Positions 45,901 to 57,736 are shown, counted from the first letter of the stretch. The stretch is 64,000 nt of DNA from Salinicola tamaricis (GCF_003006155.1 NZ_CP023559.1:2914001-2978000); one strand, 5' to 3'. The notes: generated from the sequence alone by a model not told the origin. A program made the numbers and translations.

Positions 45901-48900
45901 CCTTCAGCCAGCTCGAAGCTGGCGCCGGTGCCCATGGTCCAGGTGGTGCCGCCGTCGGTGGAGTACTCCCAGGTGGCGTTGGCTTCCAGATCAGTCACAT
46001 TGACCGTGGCATCGTTGGTGATGCCGTCGGTGATATCCGCGCCGGTGTCGTTGGCCAGCGAGATTGTCGGTGCGGTGGGTTCGCTAAGGTCCACGACTAC
46101 CGGGCCCAGATTACCGGCCGGGCTGACGTTGCCCGCGACATCGCTCTGGCGCACCTGCACATCCCCATCGGCATAGGTCCCTTCAGCCAGCTCGAAACTG
46201 GTGCCGGTACCACTGGACCAGGTGGTGCCGCCGTCGGTGGAGTACTCCCAGGTAGCGTTGGGTTCCAGGGCGTCGACAGTCACGGTGGCATCATTGGTGA
46301 TGCCATCGGTAATATCCGCGCCGGTGTCATTGGCCAGCGAGAGCGTCGGCGCGGTCGGTGCGCTCAGGTCGATGGTGATCGGCCCCAGACTATCGGTCGC
46401 GCTGACATTGCCGGCGACATCGGTCTGACGTACCTGCACATCCCCATCGGCATAGGTGCCTTCAGCCAGCTCGAAGCTGGCGCCGGTGCCCATGGTCCAG
46501 GTGGTGCCGCCGTCGGTGGAGTACTCCCAGGTGGCGTTGGCTTCCAGATCAGTGATATTGACCGTGGCATCGCTGGTGATGCCATCGGCGATATCCGCGC
46601 CGGTGTCGTTGGCCAGTGAGATCGTTGGTGCGGTGGGCGCGCTCAAGTCGACCGTGATCGGCCCCAGACTATCGACCGGACTGATATTGCCCGCGACATC
46701 GGTCTGACGAACTTGCACATCGCCATCGGCATAAGTCCCTTCAGCCAGCTCGAAGCTGGTGCCGGTGCCAGTGGACCAAGTGGTGCCGCCGTCGGTGGAG
46801 TATTCCCAGGTGGCGTTGGGTTCCAGGCCGTCGACAGTCACGGTGGCATCATTGGTGATGCCGTCGGCGATATCCGCGCCGGTATCATTGGCCAGCGAGA
46901 TCGTCGGTGCGACAGGTGCGCTCAAATCGACGGTGATTGCTCCCAGACTATTGACAGGGCTGATATTGCCCGCGATATCGGTCTGGCGTACCTGTATATC
47001 ACCATCGGAATAGGTCCCTTCACTCAGCTCAAAGCTGGTGCCGGTGCCAGTGATCCAGGTCGAACCACCGTCGGTCGAGTACTCCCAGGTAGCGTTGGCT
47101 TCCAGGCCGTCGACAGTCACGGAGGCATCGTTGGTAATGCCATCGGTGATATCTGCGCCGGTGTCATTGGTCAGCGAGATCGTCGGTGCGGTCGGTGCGC
47201 TAAGGTCCACGACTACCGGGCCCAGGTTGCCAACCAAGCTGGTGTTGCCAGCGACATCGGTCTGACGAACTTGTACATCCCCATCGGCATAAGTCCCTTC
47301 ACCTAGGTCGAAGCTGGTACCGGTTCCGGTGGTCCAAGTGGTGCCACCGTCGGTGGAGTACTCCCAGGTGGCGTTGGCTTCGAGACCGTCGACGGCCACG
47401 GTGGCGTCGTTGGTGATGCCGTCGGTGATATCTGCGCCGGTGTCGTTGGCCAGCGATATCGTTGGTGCAGTCGGGGCGCTGAGGTCCACGACTACCGTGC
47501 CCAGACTCTCTACCGGACTAGTTGCCGGCGACATCGATCTGGCGTACCTGTACATCCCCATCGGCATAGGTCCCTTCACTCAGCTCAAAGCTGGTGCCGG
47601 TGCCAGCGGTCCAGGTGGTGCCGCCGTCGGTGGAGTACTCCCAGGTGGCGTTGGCTTCCAGATCAGTGACATTGACCGTGGCATCATTGGTGATGCCGTC
47701 GGCGATATCCGCGCCGGTGTCGTTGGCCAGCGAGATCGTCGGTGTGGGGGGCCGCTAAGGTCGACCGTGATCGGGCCCAGACTATCGACAGGGCTTATGT
47801 GCCCGCGGTATCGGTCTGGCGTACCTGCACAACCATCGGCGTAGCTTGACTCACCCAACTCGAAGCTGGTGCCGGTTCCGGTGGTCCAGGTGGTGCCGCC
47901 GTCGGTGGAGTACTCCCAGGTGGCGTTGGCTTCGAGGCCGTCGACAGTCACGGTGGCATCATTGGTGATGCCGTCGGTGATATCCGCGCCGGTATCGTTG
48001 GCCAGTGAGATCGTTGGTGCAGTCGGGGCGCTGAGGTCTACGACTACTGGCCCCAGACTATCAACAGGGCTGATTGCCCGCGATATCGGTCTGGCGAACC
48101 TGCACTCCCCATCGGCATAGGTGCCTTCAGCCAGCTCGAAGCTGGCGCCGGTGCCCATGGTCCAGGTGGTGCCGCCGTCGGTGGAGTACTCCCAGGTGGC
48201 GTTGGCTTCCAGATCATTGACATTGACCGTGGCATCGCTGGTGATGCCATCGGCGATATCCGCGCCGGTATCGTTGGCCAGAGAGATCGTCGGGGCGTCG
48301 GGAGCGCTGAGATCGACGCTCAGCGAGAATGGTGCGCTCTCCGCTGACGTGTTGCCCGCGGGTGGTCGCGGTGATCGTGAAGTCATAGCTGCCTTCGCCA
48401 AGCGCTGCCGGTGTGTAGCTCCAGTTGCCGGCGTCATCAGCGATTACCGTGTCTAGCTGAGTTCCGTCCAAGAAAATCGTGACGGTGCTGCTAGCTTCCG
48501 CGCTCCCTCTCAAGGTGGGCGTCGTGTCGTTGGTGTTGTCACCATTGGCGAGATTTCCGACAGGGTCCACGTCGTCGACCGCGAAGTCGATCATGGGTGT
48601 AGGCGGTGGCGTCGTATCGTCGAGATTGACATCCACATTTCGAGAGTCGGCACCGCCGGCATTGCCTGCCACATCTGTCGCCGTCGCCTGCACCTGCGTC
48701 GCATCGGTGAGGGGAGTCGCTGGCTGGAATGACCAGTTACCGTTGGCATTGGCAGTGACCTCTCCAATGAACGCATCATCGCCATCGCGCAACGTGATTG
48801 TGCTATTGGGCTCGGCAGAGCCGGTGATGATCTGCCCGTTGGTCGGATCGATGGTTGGTGCGAGAGGCGGTGTGAGATCGACGGTGACGGGGCCGAGATT

Positions 48901-51900
48901 ACCCACGCTGCTATTGCCGGCGACATCGGTCTGACGCACCTGCACATCACCGTCGGCGTAGGTCGCTTCACCCAGCTCGAAACTGGTGCCGGTACCACTG
49001 GACCAGGTGGTGCCGCCGTCGGTGGAGTACTCCCAGGTGGCGTTGGCTTCCAAGCCATCGACAGTCACGGAGGCATCATTGGTGATGCCATCGGCGATAT
49101 CCGCGCCGGTGTCAGTGGCCAGTGAGATCGTTGGTGCGGTGGGCGCGCTCAAGTCGACCGTGATCGGCCCCAGACTATCGACCGGGCTGATATTGCCCGC
49201 GACATCGCTCTGGCGCACCTGCACATCCCCATCGGCATAGGTGCCTTCAGCCAGCTCGAAGCTGGTGCCGGTTCCGGTGGTCCATGTGGTGCCGCCGTCG
49301 GTGGAGTACTCCCAGGTGGCGTTGGTCCAGACCGTCGACAGTCACGGTGGCATCGTTGGTGATGCCGTCGGTGATATCCGCGCCGGTGTCGTTGGCCAGC
49401 GAGAGCGTCGGTGCGGTGGGCGCGCTGAGGTCCACGACTACCGGGCCCAAGTTGCCAACCAGGCTGGTGTTGCCCGCGACATCGCTCTGGCGCACCTGCA
49501 CATCCCCATCGGCATAGGTCCTTCACCTAGCTCGAAGCTGGTGCCGGTGCCAGTGGTCCAGGTCGTACCACCGTCGGTGGAGTACTCCCAGGTGGCGTTG
49601 GCTTCCAGGCCGTCGACATTGACCGTGGCGTCATTGGTAATGTCGTCGGCGATATCCGCACCGTATCGCTGGCCAGCGAGATCGTTGGTGCGACAGGTGC
49701 GCTGAGGTCCACGGTCACCGGGCCCAGATTGCCGACCGGACTGGTGTTACCGCGACATCGGTCTGCGTACCTGCACCATCACCGTCGGCATAGGTGGCCT
49801 CATCCAGCTCGAAACTGGTGCCGGTTCCTGCGGTCCAGATCGAACCACCGTCGGTGGAGTATTCCCAGGTGGCGTTGGCTTCGAGACCGTCGACAGTCAC
49901 GGTGGCGTCATTGGTAATGCCATCGGTGATATCCGCGCCGGTATCGTTGGCCAGCGAGATCGTCGGTGCGGTCGGCGCACTCAGATCTACGGTGATCGGA
50001 CCCAGGCTATCGACCGGGCTGGTGTTGCCGCGAGATCAGTCTGACGTACCTGCACATCACCGTCGGCATAGCTCCCTTCAGCCAATTCGAAGCTGGTGCC
50101 AGTTCCGGTGGTCCAGGTGGTACCACCGTCGGTGGAGTACTCCCAGATGGTGTCGGGTTCGAGGTCAGCGATATTGACCGTGGCATCGCTGGTGATGCCG
50201 TCGTTGGCATCGAGACCGCTATCAGTCTGGAGAGCTATCGTCGGTGCGGTGGGCGCGCTAAGGTCCACGACTACCGGGCCCAGATTGCCGACCGGACTGG
50301 TGTTACCCGCGTCATCGGTCTGGCGCACCTGTACTGCACCGTCGGCATAGGTGGCCTCATCCAGCTCGAAACTGGTGCCGGTTCCGGTGGTCCAGGTGGT
50401 GCCGCCATCGGTGGAGTACTCCCAAGTGGCGTCGACTTCCAGGCCCGTGACATTGACCGTGGCGTCATTGGTAATGCCATCGGCGATATTCGCGCCGGTG
50501 TCATTGGCTAGCGAGAGCGTCGGCGCGGTCGGCGCACTCAGGTCGACGGTAATCGGCCCCAGACTGTCGACCGGGCTGGTGTTGCCCGCGAGATCAGTCT
50601 GACGTACCTGCACGGCGCCATCGGCGTAGGTGGCCTCATTCAGCTCGAAGCTGGTGCCGCTCCCCATGTTCCAGGTGGTGCCGCCGTCGGTGGAGTACTC
50701 CCAGATGGTGTCGGGTTCGAGGCCAGTGACATTGACTGTGGCGTCATTGGTGATGCCGTCAGTGCGATTCGCGCCGGAGTCGTTGGCCAAAGAGATCGTC
50801 GGCGCTGCCGGTGCGCTGAGGTCCACGGCTACCGAGCCCAGATTGCCGACCGGGCTGGTATTGCCCGCGACGTCGGTCTGGCGTACTTGCACATCGCCAT
50901 CGGCGTAGCTGGCTCTCCCAGTTCGAAGCTGGCGCCACTGCCGGTGGTCCAGGTGGCACCGCCATCGGTGGAGTACTCCCAAGTGGCGTCGACTTCCAGG
51001 CCTGTGACATTGACCGTGGCGTCATTGGTGACGCCGTCGTTCACATCCAAGCCGTTATCGTTGGCCAACGAGATCGCGGGCGTCGCCGGTGCGTTAAGGT
51101 CGACGCCCACCGGGCCCAGATTGCCGACCGGGCTGGTATTGCCCGCGACATCAGTCTGGCGCACCTGCACAGTGCCATCCGCGTAGGTGGCCTCATTCAG
51201 CTCGAAGCTAATGCCGACTCCGGTGGTCCAGGTGGTGCCGCCATCGGTGGAGTACTCCCAGGTGGCATTGGCTTCGAGGCCAGTGACATTGACTGTGGCG
51301 TCATTGGTGATGCCGTCAGTGCGATTCGCGCCGGAGTCGTTGGCCAAAGAGATCGTCGGCGCTGCCGGTGTGCTGAGGTCCACGGCTACCGAGCCCAGAT
51401 TGCCGACCGGACTGATATTGCCCGCGGCGTCGGTCTGGCGCACCTGTACATCGCCATCGGCATAAGCCCCTTCACCCAGCTCGAAGCTGGTGCCGGTGCC
51501 CGCGGTCCAGGTGGTGCCGCCGTCGGTGGAATACTCCCAAGTGGCGTTGGCTTCCAGGCCGTCGACAGTCACGGTGGCATCGTTGGTAATGCCATCGGCG
51601 ATATCCGCGCCGGTATCATGGCCAGCGAGATCGTCGGCGCGGTGGGCGCGCTGAGGTCCACGACTATCGGGCCCAGACTATCGACAGGGCTGACATTGCC
51701 GGCGACGTCGGACTGGCGCACCTGCACATCGCCATCGGCGTAGGTCCCTTCACCCAGCTCGAAGCTGGTGCCGGTTCCGGTGGTCCAGGTGGTGCCGCCG
51801 TCGGTGGAGTACTCCCAGGTGGCGTTGGCTTCGAGACCGTCGACAGTCACGGTGGCATCGTTGGTAATGCCGTCGGCGATATCCGCGCCGGTGTCAGTGG

Positions 51901-54900
51901 CCAGCGAGAGCGTCGGTGCGGTCGGTGCGCTCAAGTCGACCGTAATTGGTCCCAATGCATCGGCCGGGCTGACGTTGCCGGCGACATCGGTCTGGCGGAC
52001 CTGCACGGCACCGTCGGCGTAGGACCCTTCACCCAGCTCGAAGCTGGTGCCGGTGCCCGTGGTCCAGGTCGTGCCACCGTCGGTGGAGTACTCCCAGGTG
52101 GCGTTGGCTTCGAGACCGTCGACAGTCACGGTGGCATCGTTAGTCATGCCGTCGGTGATATCCGCGCCGGTGTCAGTGGCCAGCGAGAGCGTCGGCGCGG
52201 TGGGCGCGCTGAGGTCCACGACGACCTGGCCCAGACTATCTACCGGACTAGTGTTACCGGCGACATCGGTCTGGCGCACCTGCACATCCCCGTTGGCATA
52301 GGTCCCTTCACCCAGCTCGAAGCTGGTGCCGGTGCCAGCGCTCCAGGTGTTGCCGCCATCGGTGGAGTACTCCCAGGTGGCGTTGGCTTCGAGGCCGTCG
52401 ACAGTCACGGTGGCATCGTTGGTGATGCCATCGGCGATATCCGCGCCGGTATCAGTGGCCAGTGAGATCGTCGGTGCGGTTGGGGCCGTGGCATCGATGT
52501 TCAGCGAGAACGATGCACTCTCCTGAGATGTATTGCCCGCCGCATCAGTGGCTGTGACCGTGAAGTCATAGCTGCCGTCAGCCAGTGCATCTGGCGTAAA
52601 CGACCAGTTGCCCTCGGCATCGGTCATCGTGGTGCCCAGCAGCACGCCGCCGGCGAACACGCTGATACTACTACCGGGCTCTGCGCTGCCGCTTAGTGCG
52701 GGTGTGTTGTCATTACTGATGTCACCACTGGCCAGGTCGCCGGCGGGGGAGACGTCGTCGACCACGGTATCGATAGAGGGCGCGTCAGGCGGAGTGGTGT
52801 CCACATTGATGGCGAAGGGGCCGCTGGGCTGGGATGTCTGTCCCGTGGGATCGAAAGAGAGTGCCCGGAAAGTGGTGTTGCCGCTGGCCAGCCGCGAAAG
52901 GATGCGGAAGCTCCAGTTACCGAAGTTATCGGCTTGAGTCTCTCCCAACATTTGCATGCCGCTGCCACTATCCGCCCAAAGCTGTACGCGGTTGGTCGCT
53001 TCTGCGGTGCCAATCAGCGCGGCATGGTGTCGTTGGTGGTACCGCCATCTCCGACTTCGCCGGTGATGGGAGCTTCGGTATCCAGAGACGTGATGATGAC
53101 CGGGTCTGCCGGCGGACGGTTATCTACCAGGTCCGAGTCGACGGTGGCGCTACCGGGATCGCTGGCGTTGCCGGCGGCATCCGTTGCGACGGCGGTGACG
53201 GTACTGCCATCGGCCAGTGGCGTATCCGGTGCGTAGGACCAATTACCATTGCGGTCCACGTTCACCGTGGCGAGTTCGTTGGCATCGCCATCGGTCAGGG
53301 TCACCGTGCTACCAGCTTCGGCCGTGCCGGTGACGATCTCGCCATCGGTCGGATTGACGACCGGCGCCGCGGGCGGCTGTGTATCGACCGTCAGGGTGAA
53401 GGGGGCGCTGGCCGGCGAGTCGTTGCCGGCGCTATCGGTGGCGGTAAAGGTGAAGTCGTAATCACCCTGGGCCAGTGCGTCCGGCGTGAAGTTCCAGTTG
53501 CCCTGGGCATCGGTGCTGGTCGTGCCGATCGCATCGCCATTGGCGTAGACCGTCACTGTGCTGCCGGCTTCCGCGCGGCCGGTGAAGCGCGGGGTGGTGT
53601 CATTGGTGCTGTCGCCGCTGGCGAGCGCACCGGTCTGTGGCGCGACGTCGTCGCTGACGGTGGTCAGGGTCGGCGCGGCCGGCGGGGTGGTGTCGTTGAG
53701 ATCACCCTCCACGGTGGCCGAGGTCGGTGCACTGGCATTGCCGGCGGCATCCGTGGCGACGGCGTTGACCGCACTGCCGTCGGCGAGCGGGGTGCCGGGC
53801 TGGAACGACCAGTTGCCGTTGGCATCGGTGGTGGTGGAGCCGATGGGATTACCATCGCCATCGGTCAGGGTCACTGTGCTGCCGGCTTCGGCCGTGCCGG
53901 AGATGATCTCGCCATCGGTCGGATCGACGACCGGCGCCGCGGGCGGCTGTGTATCGACCGTCAGGGTGAAGGGGGCGCTGGCCGGCGAGTCGTTGCCGGC
54001 GCTATCGGTGGCGGTAAAGGTGAAGTCGTAATCACCCTGGGCCAGTGCGTCCGGCGTGAAGTTCCAGTTGCCCTGGGCATCGGTGCTGGTCGTGCCGATC
54101 GCATCGCCATTGGCGTAGACCGTCACTGTGCTGCCGGCTTCCGCGCGGCCGGTGAAGCGCGGGGTGGTGTCATTGGTGCTGTCGCCGCTGGCGAGCGCAC
54201 CGGTCTGTGGCGCGACGTCGTCGCTGACGGTGGTCAGGGTCGGCGCGGCCGGCGGGGTGGTGTCGTTGAGATCACCCTCCACGGTGGCCGAGGTCGGTGC
54301 ACTGGCGTTGCCGGCGGCATCCGTGGCGACGGCGTTGACCGCACTGCCGTCGGCGAGCGGGGTGCCGGGCTGGAACGACCAGTTGCCGTTGGCATCGGTG
54401 GTGGTGGAGCCGATGGGATTACCGTCGCCATCGGTCAGGGTCACCGTGCTGCCGGCTTCGGCCGTGCCGGTGACGATCTCGCCGTCGGTCGGATTGACGA
54501 CCGGCGCCGCGGGCGCGCTGAGATCGATGGTAACGGCGCCTAGATTGCCGACCGGGCTGGTGTTGCCAGCGCTATCGGTCTGACGTACCTGAATGGCACC
54601 ATCGGCGTAGCTTCCCGCCGGCAGTTCGAAGCTGGTGCCGGTTCCTGTGGTCCAGGTCGTACCACCGTCCGTGGAATACTCCCAGGTCGCGTTGGCTTCA
54701 AGGCCCGAAACGTTGACTGTGGGGTCCCCGGTAATGCCGTCATCGGTATCTGCGCCGGTATCGGTGGCCAGTGACAGTGTCGGGGCGCTCGGCGGTAGAG
54801 TGTCGCCGCCATTCCCCTCACCGCCATCGTTGCCACCATCGTCAGGGGCATCGCCACCACCGCCATTGTTGCCACCATCGTCGGGGGCATCTCCGCCGCC

Positions 54901-55365
54901 GCCGCCACCGCCACTACCTGCTGCCACCGCACCCGCTACACCCACCCCGGCGGCGATGGCCGCGATGCCGGCGGCGGAAAGGCCGCCACCACCGGCGGTA
55001 TCGCCGGCGAGCGCGAGAAGGCCCGAACTGTCATCGAGCGGGATATAGTCGGCAACGAGTAAACCATTGCTCTGGGCAACACCGAGATCCGCCAGATAGA
55101 GCTGGTTATCCTCACCCAGCAGATAAAGTTGGCTGGTGGCCGTTTCGCCGTAGCCGTAGAAATCGGTGATACGCAGGGACCTGACCATCTGACAGCGTTA
55201 CGATCAGGTCGTCGCCTTGGCGTACCACTTCTCCGATCTGGTCAGGAGAGAGCTTTAGCAGCACGTTGCTAGGCTGCTCGAGTGAGAGTGGCCGTTATCG
55301 ACGTTGATCAACGGGGCCTGGTTCAGATCTTCTGAGCGAGCGCTAACCCTGGCGGAGACGGTCAT
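39966..55365 (-). CDS. giant BapA-like RTX adhesin, type I secreted, with frameshifts
   Basis: Repetitive surface adhesin of about 5,100 codons. I start it at the ATG at 55365 (AGGGG upstream). The N-terminus matches a BapA prefix-like domain ([20 protein letters not shown], then [15 protein letters not shown]), then a Gly/Asp-rich linker, Ig-like modules, about 31 copies of a 93-residue repeat, a VCBS-like region and RTX nonapeptides near 41,650 and 40,300-40,500 ([20 protein letters not shown]). The tail is a type I signal. Frame breaks occur twice before 55188, once near 53,000 and in a cluster between 47.5 and 51.7 kb. Most fit sequence errors in repeats. The three downstream genes form its secretion system, and it probably acts in biofilm formation. 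Confidence 0.85.
44581..45720 (-). repeat. segmental duplication inside the adhesin, copy A
   Basis: This segment, including two Ig-like modules, is nearly identical to 47926-49060. The offset is 3345 bases at the left and 3342 after the indels at 48072 and 48103. Confidence 0.85.
47926..49060 (-). repeat. segmental duplication inside the adhesin, copy B
   Basis: Partner of 44581-45720. Compared with copy A it lacks two bases near 48072 (CTGATTGCCC for CTGATATTGCCC), one near 48103 and two or so near 48358, each breaking the reading frame. Confidence 0.85.
53341..54480 (-). repeat. two tandem 570-bp (190-residue) units, nearly identical
   Basis: Bases 53341-53910 recur as 53911-54480 with very few differences. 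Each encodes two Ig-like modules (PTDGEI-x2[11 protein letters not shown] and [20 protein letters not shown]). Confidence 0.9.
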
Positions 55366-55836
55366 GTGGCTTACCCCTGCGTGAGATAATGATTTATATG
55401 GTTGAATTATAAATGCGTAAGGTCGTGCTTATTAGTTGCTGCTAATTACACTTAGTTTGTCTGTGCGGCCCCTTCAATGGTGTGATTGGTAAATAAGTGT
55501 TACCGGCTGTAAAGGGTCGGATTTTTCTTTCAAAAACAGTCTCGTCCTCTTCTTATTAGTAGTTTCTGAATAAAATCGATCAGGGTTATTGTATAAACAT
55601 GTAGATGAGATAGAGGTTTCTATTAACTGGGTGGGGCGCTTTCTCTAGCCTGACAAACGTCGGCGAGGTGCTGGTGCCATTGATGCACGTGGCCGTACTG
55701 GCGTCGGCCGAGCGCGCTTTCTTCCCGGCTGACGCGCAAGCATCACCTCGAGTGGCTTGGCCACGCCGATAGCGGTGGTTGGAAACCCGGTTATCTGCCT
55801 CAATAGAGGGAGGCTACCGATGACAGGAGCACAGGC
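55366..55836. other. AT-rich intergenic region between adhesin and nudF
   Basis: Divergent promoter region of about 470 bases. The left ~260 bases are strongly AT-rich (for example GAATAAAATCGATC, TTATTGTATAAACATG) compared with the genome and presumably hold the adhesin promoter and its regulatory sites. The right part is GC-rich. No gene is supported. Confidence 0.55.
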
Positions 55837-56463
55837 ATGGCGCAGCATCCCCAAGAGCCGGGTCGGTTCGACGCCGATGACGTGGAGCGGTTGGAAACCG
55901 AGCTGATCTATGACGGGTTCTTTGCGCTGGAGAAGCGCCGTCTGCGTCACCGCCTCTTCAACGGCGGCTGGAGCGAGGCCATGGACCGCGAGGTCCATGT
56001 TCGCCGCGATGCGGTGGGGGTACTACTCTACGATCCGGCGCTCGACCGCGTCGTGCTGGTAGAGCAGATCCGGGCGGGAGCGCTCGACGACGCGCGCTCG
56101 CCCTGGAAACTGGAGCCCGTGGCGGGGCTGGTCGAGGCCGGCGAGTCGCCGGCCGAGGTGGCACGCCGTGAGGCTAAAGAAGAAGCCGGGTGCGAGATTG
56201 ATGAGTTGATCGAGCTACACCGGTACTATCCCAGTCCAGGTGCCTGCACCGAGCAAGTGACGATGTTCTGTGGTTTGATCGATAGCTCGGGCGTAGGCGG
56301 CGTGCACGGACTCGACGTCGAGCACGAAGACATTCTGGTTCACGTCATGCCGTTCCCGGAAGCCTGGGACCGGCTGATGGCGGGTGATTTGGACAATGCC
56401 ATGGCGTTGATCGGTTTTCACTGGCTGGCGCGCGAGCGCGCAGGGCTGAGAGCACGGTCATAG
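55837..56463 (+). CDS. nudF: ADP-ribose pyrophosphatase (Nudix)
   Basis: Hydrolyses ADP-ribose to AMP and ribose-5-phosphate. The Nudix box GLVEAGESPAEVARREAKEEAG follows G-x5-E-x7-RE-U-x-EE-x-G exactly (near residue 95). The N-terminus (ETELIYDGFFALEKRRLRHRLFNGG) matches the NudF/TrgB branch. AGGAG lies before the ATG at 55837. It leads the conserved nudF-yqiB-cpdA cluster known from E. coli. Confidence 0.95.
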   Translation: MAQHPQEPGRFDADDVERLETELIYDGFFALEKRRLRHRLFNGGWSEAMDREVHVRRDAVGVLLYDPALDRVVLVEQIRAGALDDARSPWKLEPVAGLVEAGESPAEVARREAKEEAGCEIDELIELHRYYPSPGACTEQVTMFCGLIDSSGVGGVHGLDVEHEDILVHVMPFPEAWDRLMAGDLDNAMALIGFHWLARERAGLRARS

Positions 56464-56506
56464 CGGCTTCATCGCGGTCGACGCCAGGCCCTAGCAGGAG
56501 AAAAAT

Positions 56507-56953
56507 ATGGTCAAGACCGCCTATGTCACCGATCTCAAGGCACTGCAGGCGGAGTGCAGCAGCAACTACGTGAGGCTGTGCCGGCTGGTGGCCGACATGG
56601 CCGCGGGCGAGGTGCGCGAAGTGCCTCTGGCAGGAGAGCGTGCGCGCTTCGGCACGCTGTTGCTCGAAGTGCTGGAACAGGCGCCCTACACCACGATCGC
56701 CCGGGTTTCGCAGACCGGCGTGCTGGATGGCTTCATCGACTCGCCACGCATGACCGTGCACCTCTATCACGATGCCAATATGGCCGAGGTCACCGATTTT
56801 CAGCGTCAGCGCCACTTCCAGGGGCGTTATCGCTATCCCAATCCGCGCATGCACCAGCCCGACGAGAAGCTCCAGATCAACCGCTTTCTGGGGGAGTGGC
56901 TGCAGCACGGTCTCGCCCATGGTCACGCGGCCGGTGTCCCGGAAGCCCCCTAA
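56507..56953 (+). CDS. DUF1249 protein (YqiB family)
   Basis: A 148-residue cytoplasmic protein of unknown function. It shows the family pattern SSNYVRLCRLVADM at the N-terminus, then YTTIARVSQTGVL, MTVHLYHDANMAEVTDFQRQ and the C-terminal YRYPNPRMHQPDEKLQINRF. It lies between nudF and cpdA as yqiB does in E. coli, 43 bases after nudF, and its stop overlaps the cpdA start by one base (TAATG). Confidence 0.9.
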   Translation: MVKTAYVTDLKALQAECSSNYVRLCRLVADMAAGEVREVPLAGERARFGTLLLEVLEQAPYTTIARVSQTGVLDGFIDSPRMTVHLYHDANMAEVTDFQRQRHFQGRYRYPNPRMHQPDEKLQINRFLGEWLQHGLAHGHAAGVPEAP

Positions 56954-57675
56954 TGCGCGTGATTCAGATTACCGATTGCCATCTGCTGGCCGACCCCCAA
57001 GGCACCTCGCGCAAGGGGTTCCCGCTGCGACAGCTCCAGGCCGTATTGCGCCGGGCGGCCCAGCTGCGCCCCGATGTGCTGTTGGTCACGGGTGATGTCT
57101 CCCAGGACGAGACCTCCGCGACCTACCGTCTGGCCAGTGAGGCCTTCGCGCGGTTGGGTTGCCCCTGGTTCTGGATTCCCGGCAATCACGATCAGCCCGA
57201 GCTGATGGCGGAGTGGCAGCCGGCGCTGGACGAGATCGACCTCGAGCACTGGCGCATCCTGCTGCTGGACACGCGGATCAGCGGGCAGCCGGGCGGGGCG
57301 GTCGGGCAGACCCAGCTACAGCATCTGGCCGCGCAGCTCGAAGACGACGACAGGCCCACATTGATCGCGATGCATCATCCGCCGCTCGCCATCGGTTCGG
57401 TGTGGATGGATGCGATCGGGCTCGAGGATCGTGACGCTTTCTGGCAGACCCTGGCGCCCTATCCGCAGGTGCGGGCGGTTCTGTGCGGCCACATTCACCA
57501 GGCCTTTGCTGCCTGGCAGGGGCTGGTGGCGGTCTATGGATGTCCCGCCACCTCCGATCAGTTCCTACCCGGCAGCCACGAGTTCAGTGTCGACGAAGCC
57601 GCCCGCCCCGGGCTGCGCGTGGTCGACCTCGAAGGCGATCGGCTGTCGACCTGGATCGAGCGTGTCGAGTTGTAG
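56953..57675 (+). CDS. cpdA: 3',5'-cyclic-AMP phosphodiesterase CpdA
   Basis: Metallophosphoesterase that hydrolyses cAMP. All metal-binding blocks are visible in order: ITDCHLL (residue ~8), LVTGDVSQDE, WIPGNHDQPE, AMHHPPL and LCGHIHQ. 240 residues, somewhat shorter than E. coli CpdA (275). The ATG at 56953 overlaps the DUF1249 stop, so the two are translationally coupled. A strong hairpin terminator follows. Confidence 0.92.
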   Translation: MRVIQITDCHLLADPQGTSRKGFPLRQLQAVLRRAAQLRPDVLLVTGDVSQDETSATYRLASEAFARLGCPWFWIPGNHDQPELMAEWQPALDEIDLEHWRILLLDTRISGQPGGAVGQTQLQHLAAQLEDDDRPTLIAMHHPPLAIGSVWMDAIGLEDRDAFWQTLAPYPQVRAVLCGHIHQAFAAWQGLVAVYGCPATSDQFLPGSHEFSVDEAARPGLRVVDLEGDRLSTWIERVEL

Positions 57676-57706
57676 CGTCGCCCGGCGGCAGCGCCCTTCG
57701 TGGTGT

Positions 57707-57736
57707 GAAGCGCAGCATCCGGCTGCGCTTCTTTAT
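57707..57736 (+). terminator. terminator after cpdA
   Basis: A perfect 10-bp stem GAAGCGCAGC / GCTGCGCTTC with a five-base loop, followed by TTTAT. Confidence 0.8.

Larger units (their letters stand above)
42990..52500 (-). repeat. array of ~279-bp (93-residue) adhesin repeats
   Basis: About 30 units with consensus [20 protein letters not shown], then [20 protein letters not shown], then [20 protein letters not shown] and RQTDVAGN, ending with [11 protein letters not shown]. Units are in tandem at 279 bases, interrupted by Ig-like modules near 44.9-45.6 kb and 48.3-48.9 kb. One more unit lies apart near 54.5-54.8 kb. Confidence 0.95.

Noticed and set aside
42990..52500. Regular repeats that could suggest a CRISPR array
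   Set aside because: The units are 279 bases long, contiguous and coding; there are no short repeats with unique spacers.
52834..54543. Plus-strand 569-codon frame rich in Gly/Arg opposite the adhesin
   Set aside because: It merely mirrors the adhesin's internal repeats on the opposite strand, with no start signal and no known family.
39966..55365. The adhesin as a true pseudogene
   Set aside because: The breaks are indels that fit errors in repeats, N- and C-terminal domains are present, and the secretion genes are retained. It is kept as a gene with frameshifts, but this is not proven.
55645..55998. Minus-strand 117-codon frame opposite the nudF start
   Set aside because: It is antisense to nudF and its leader, and its composition is shadow-like.
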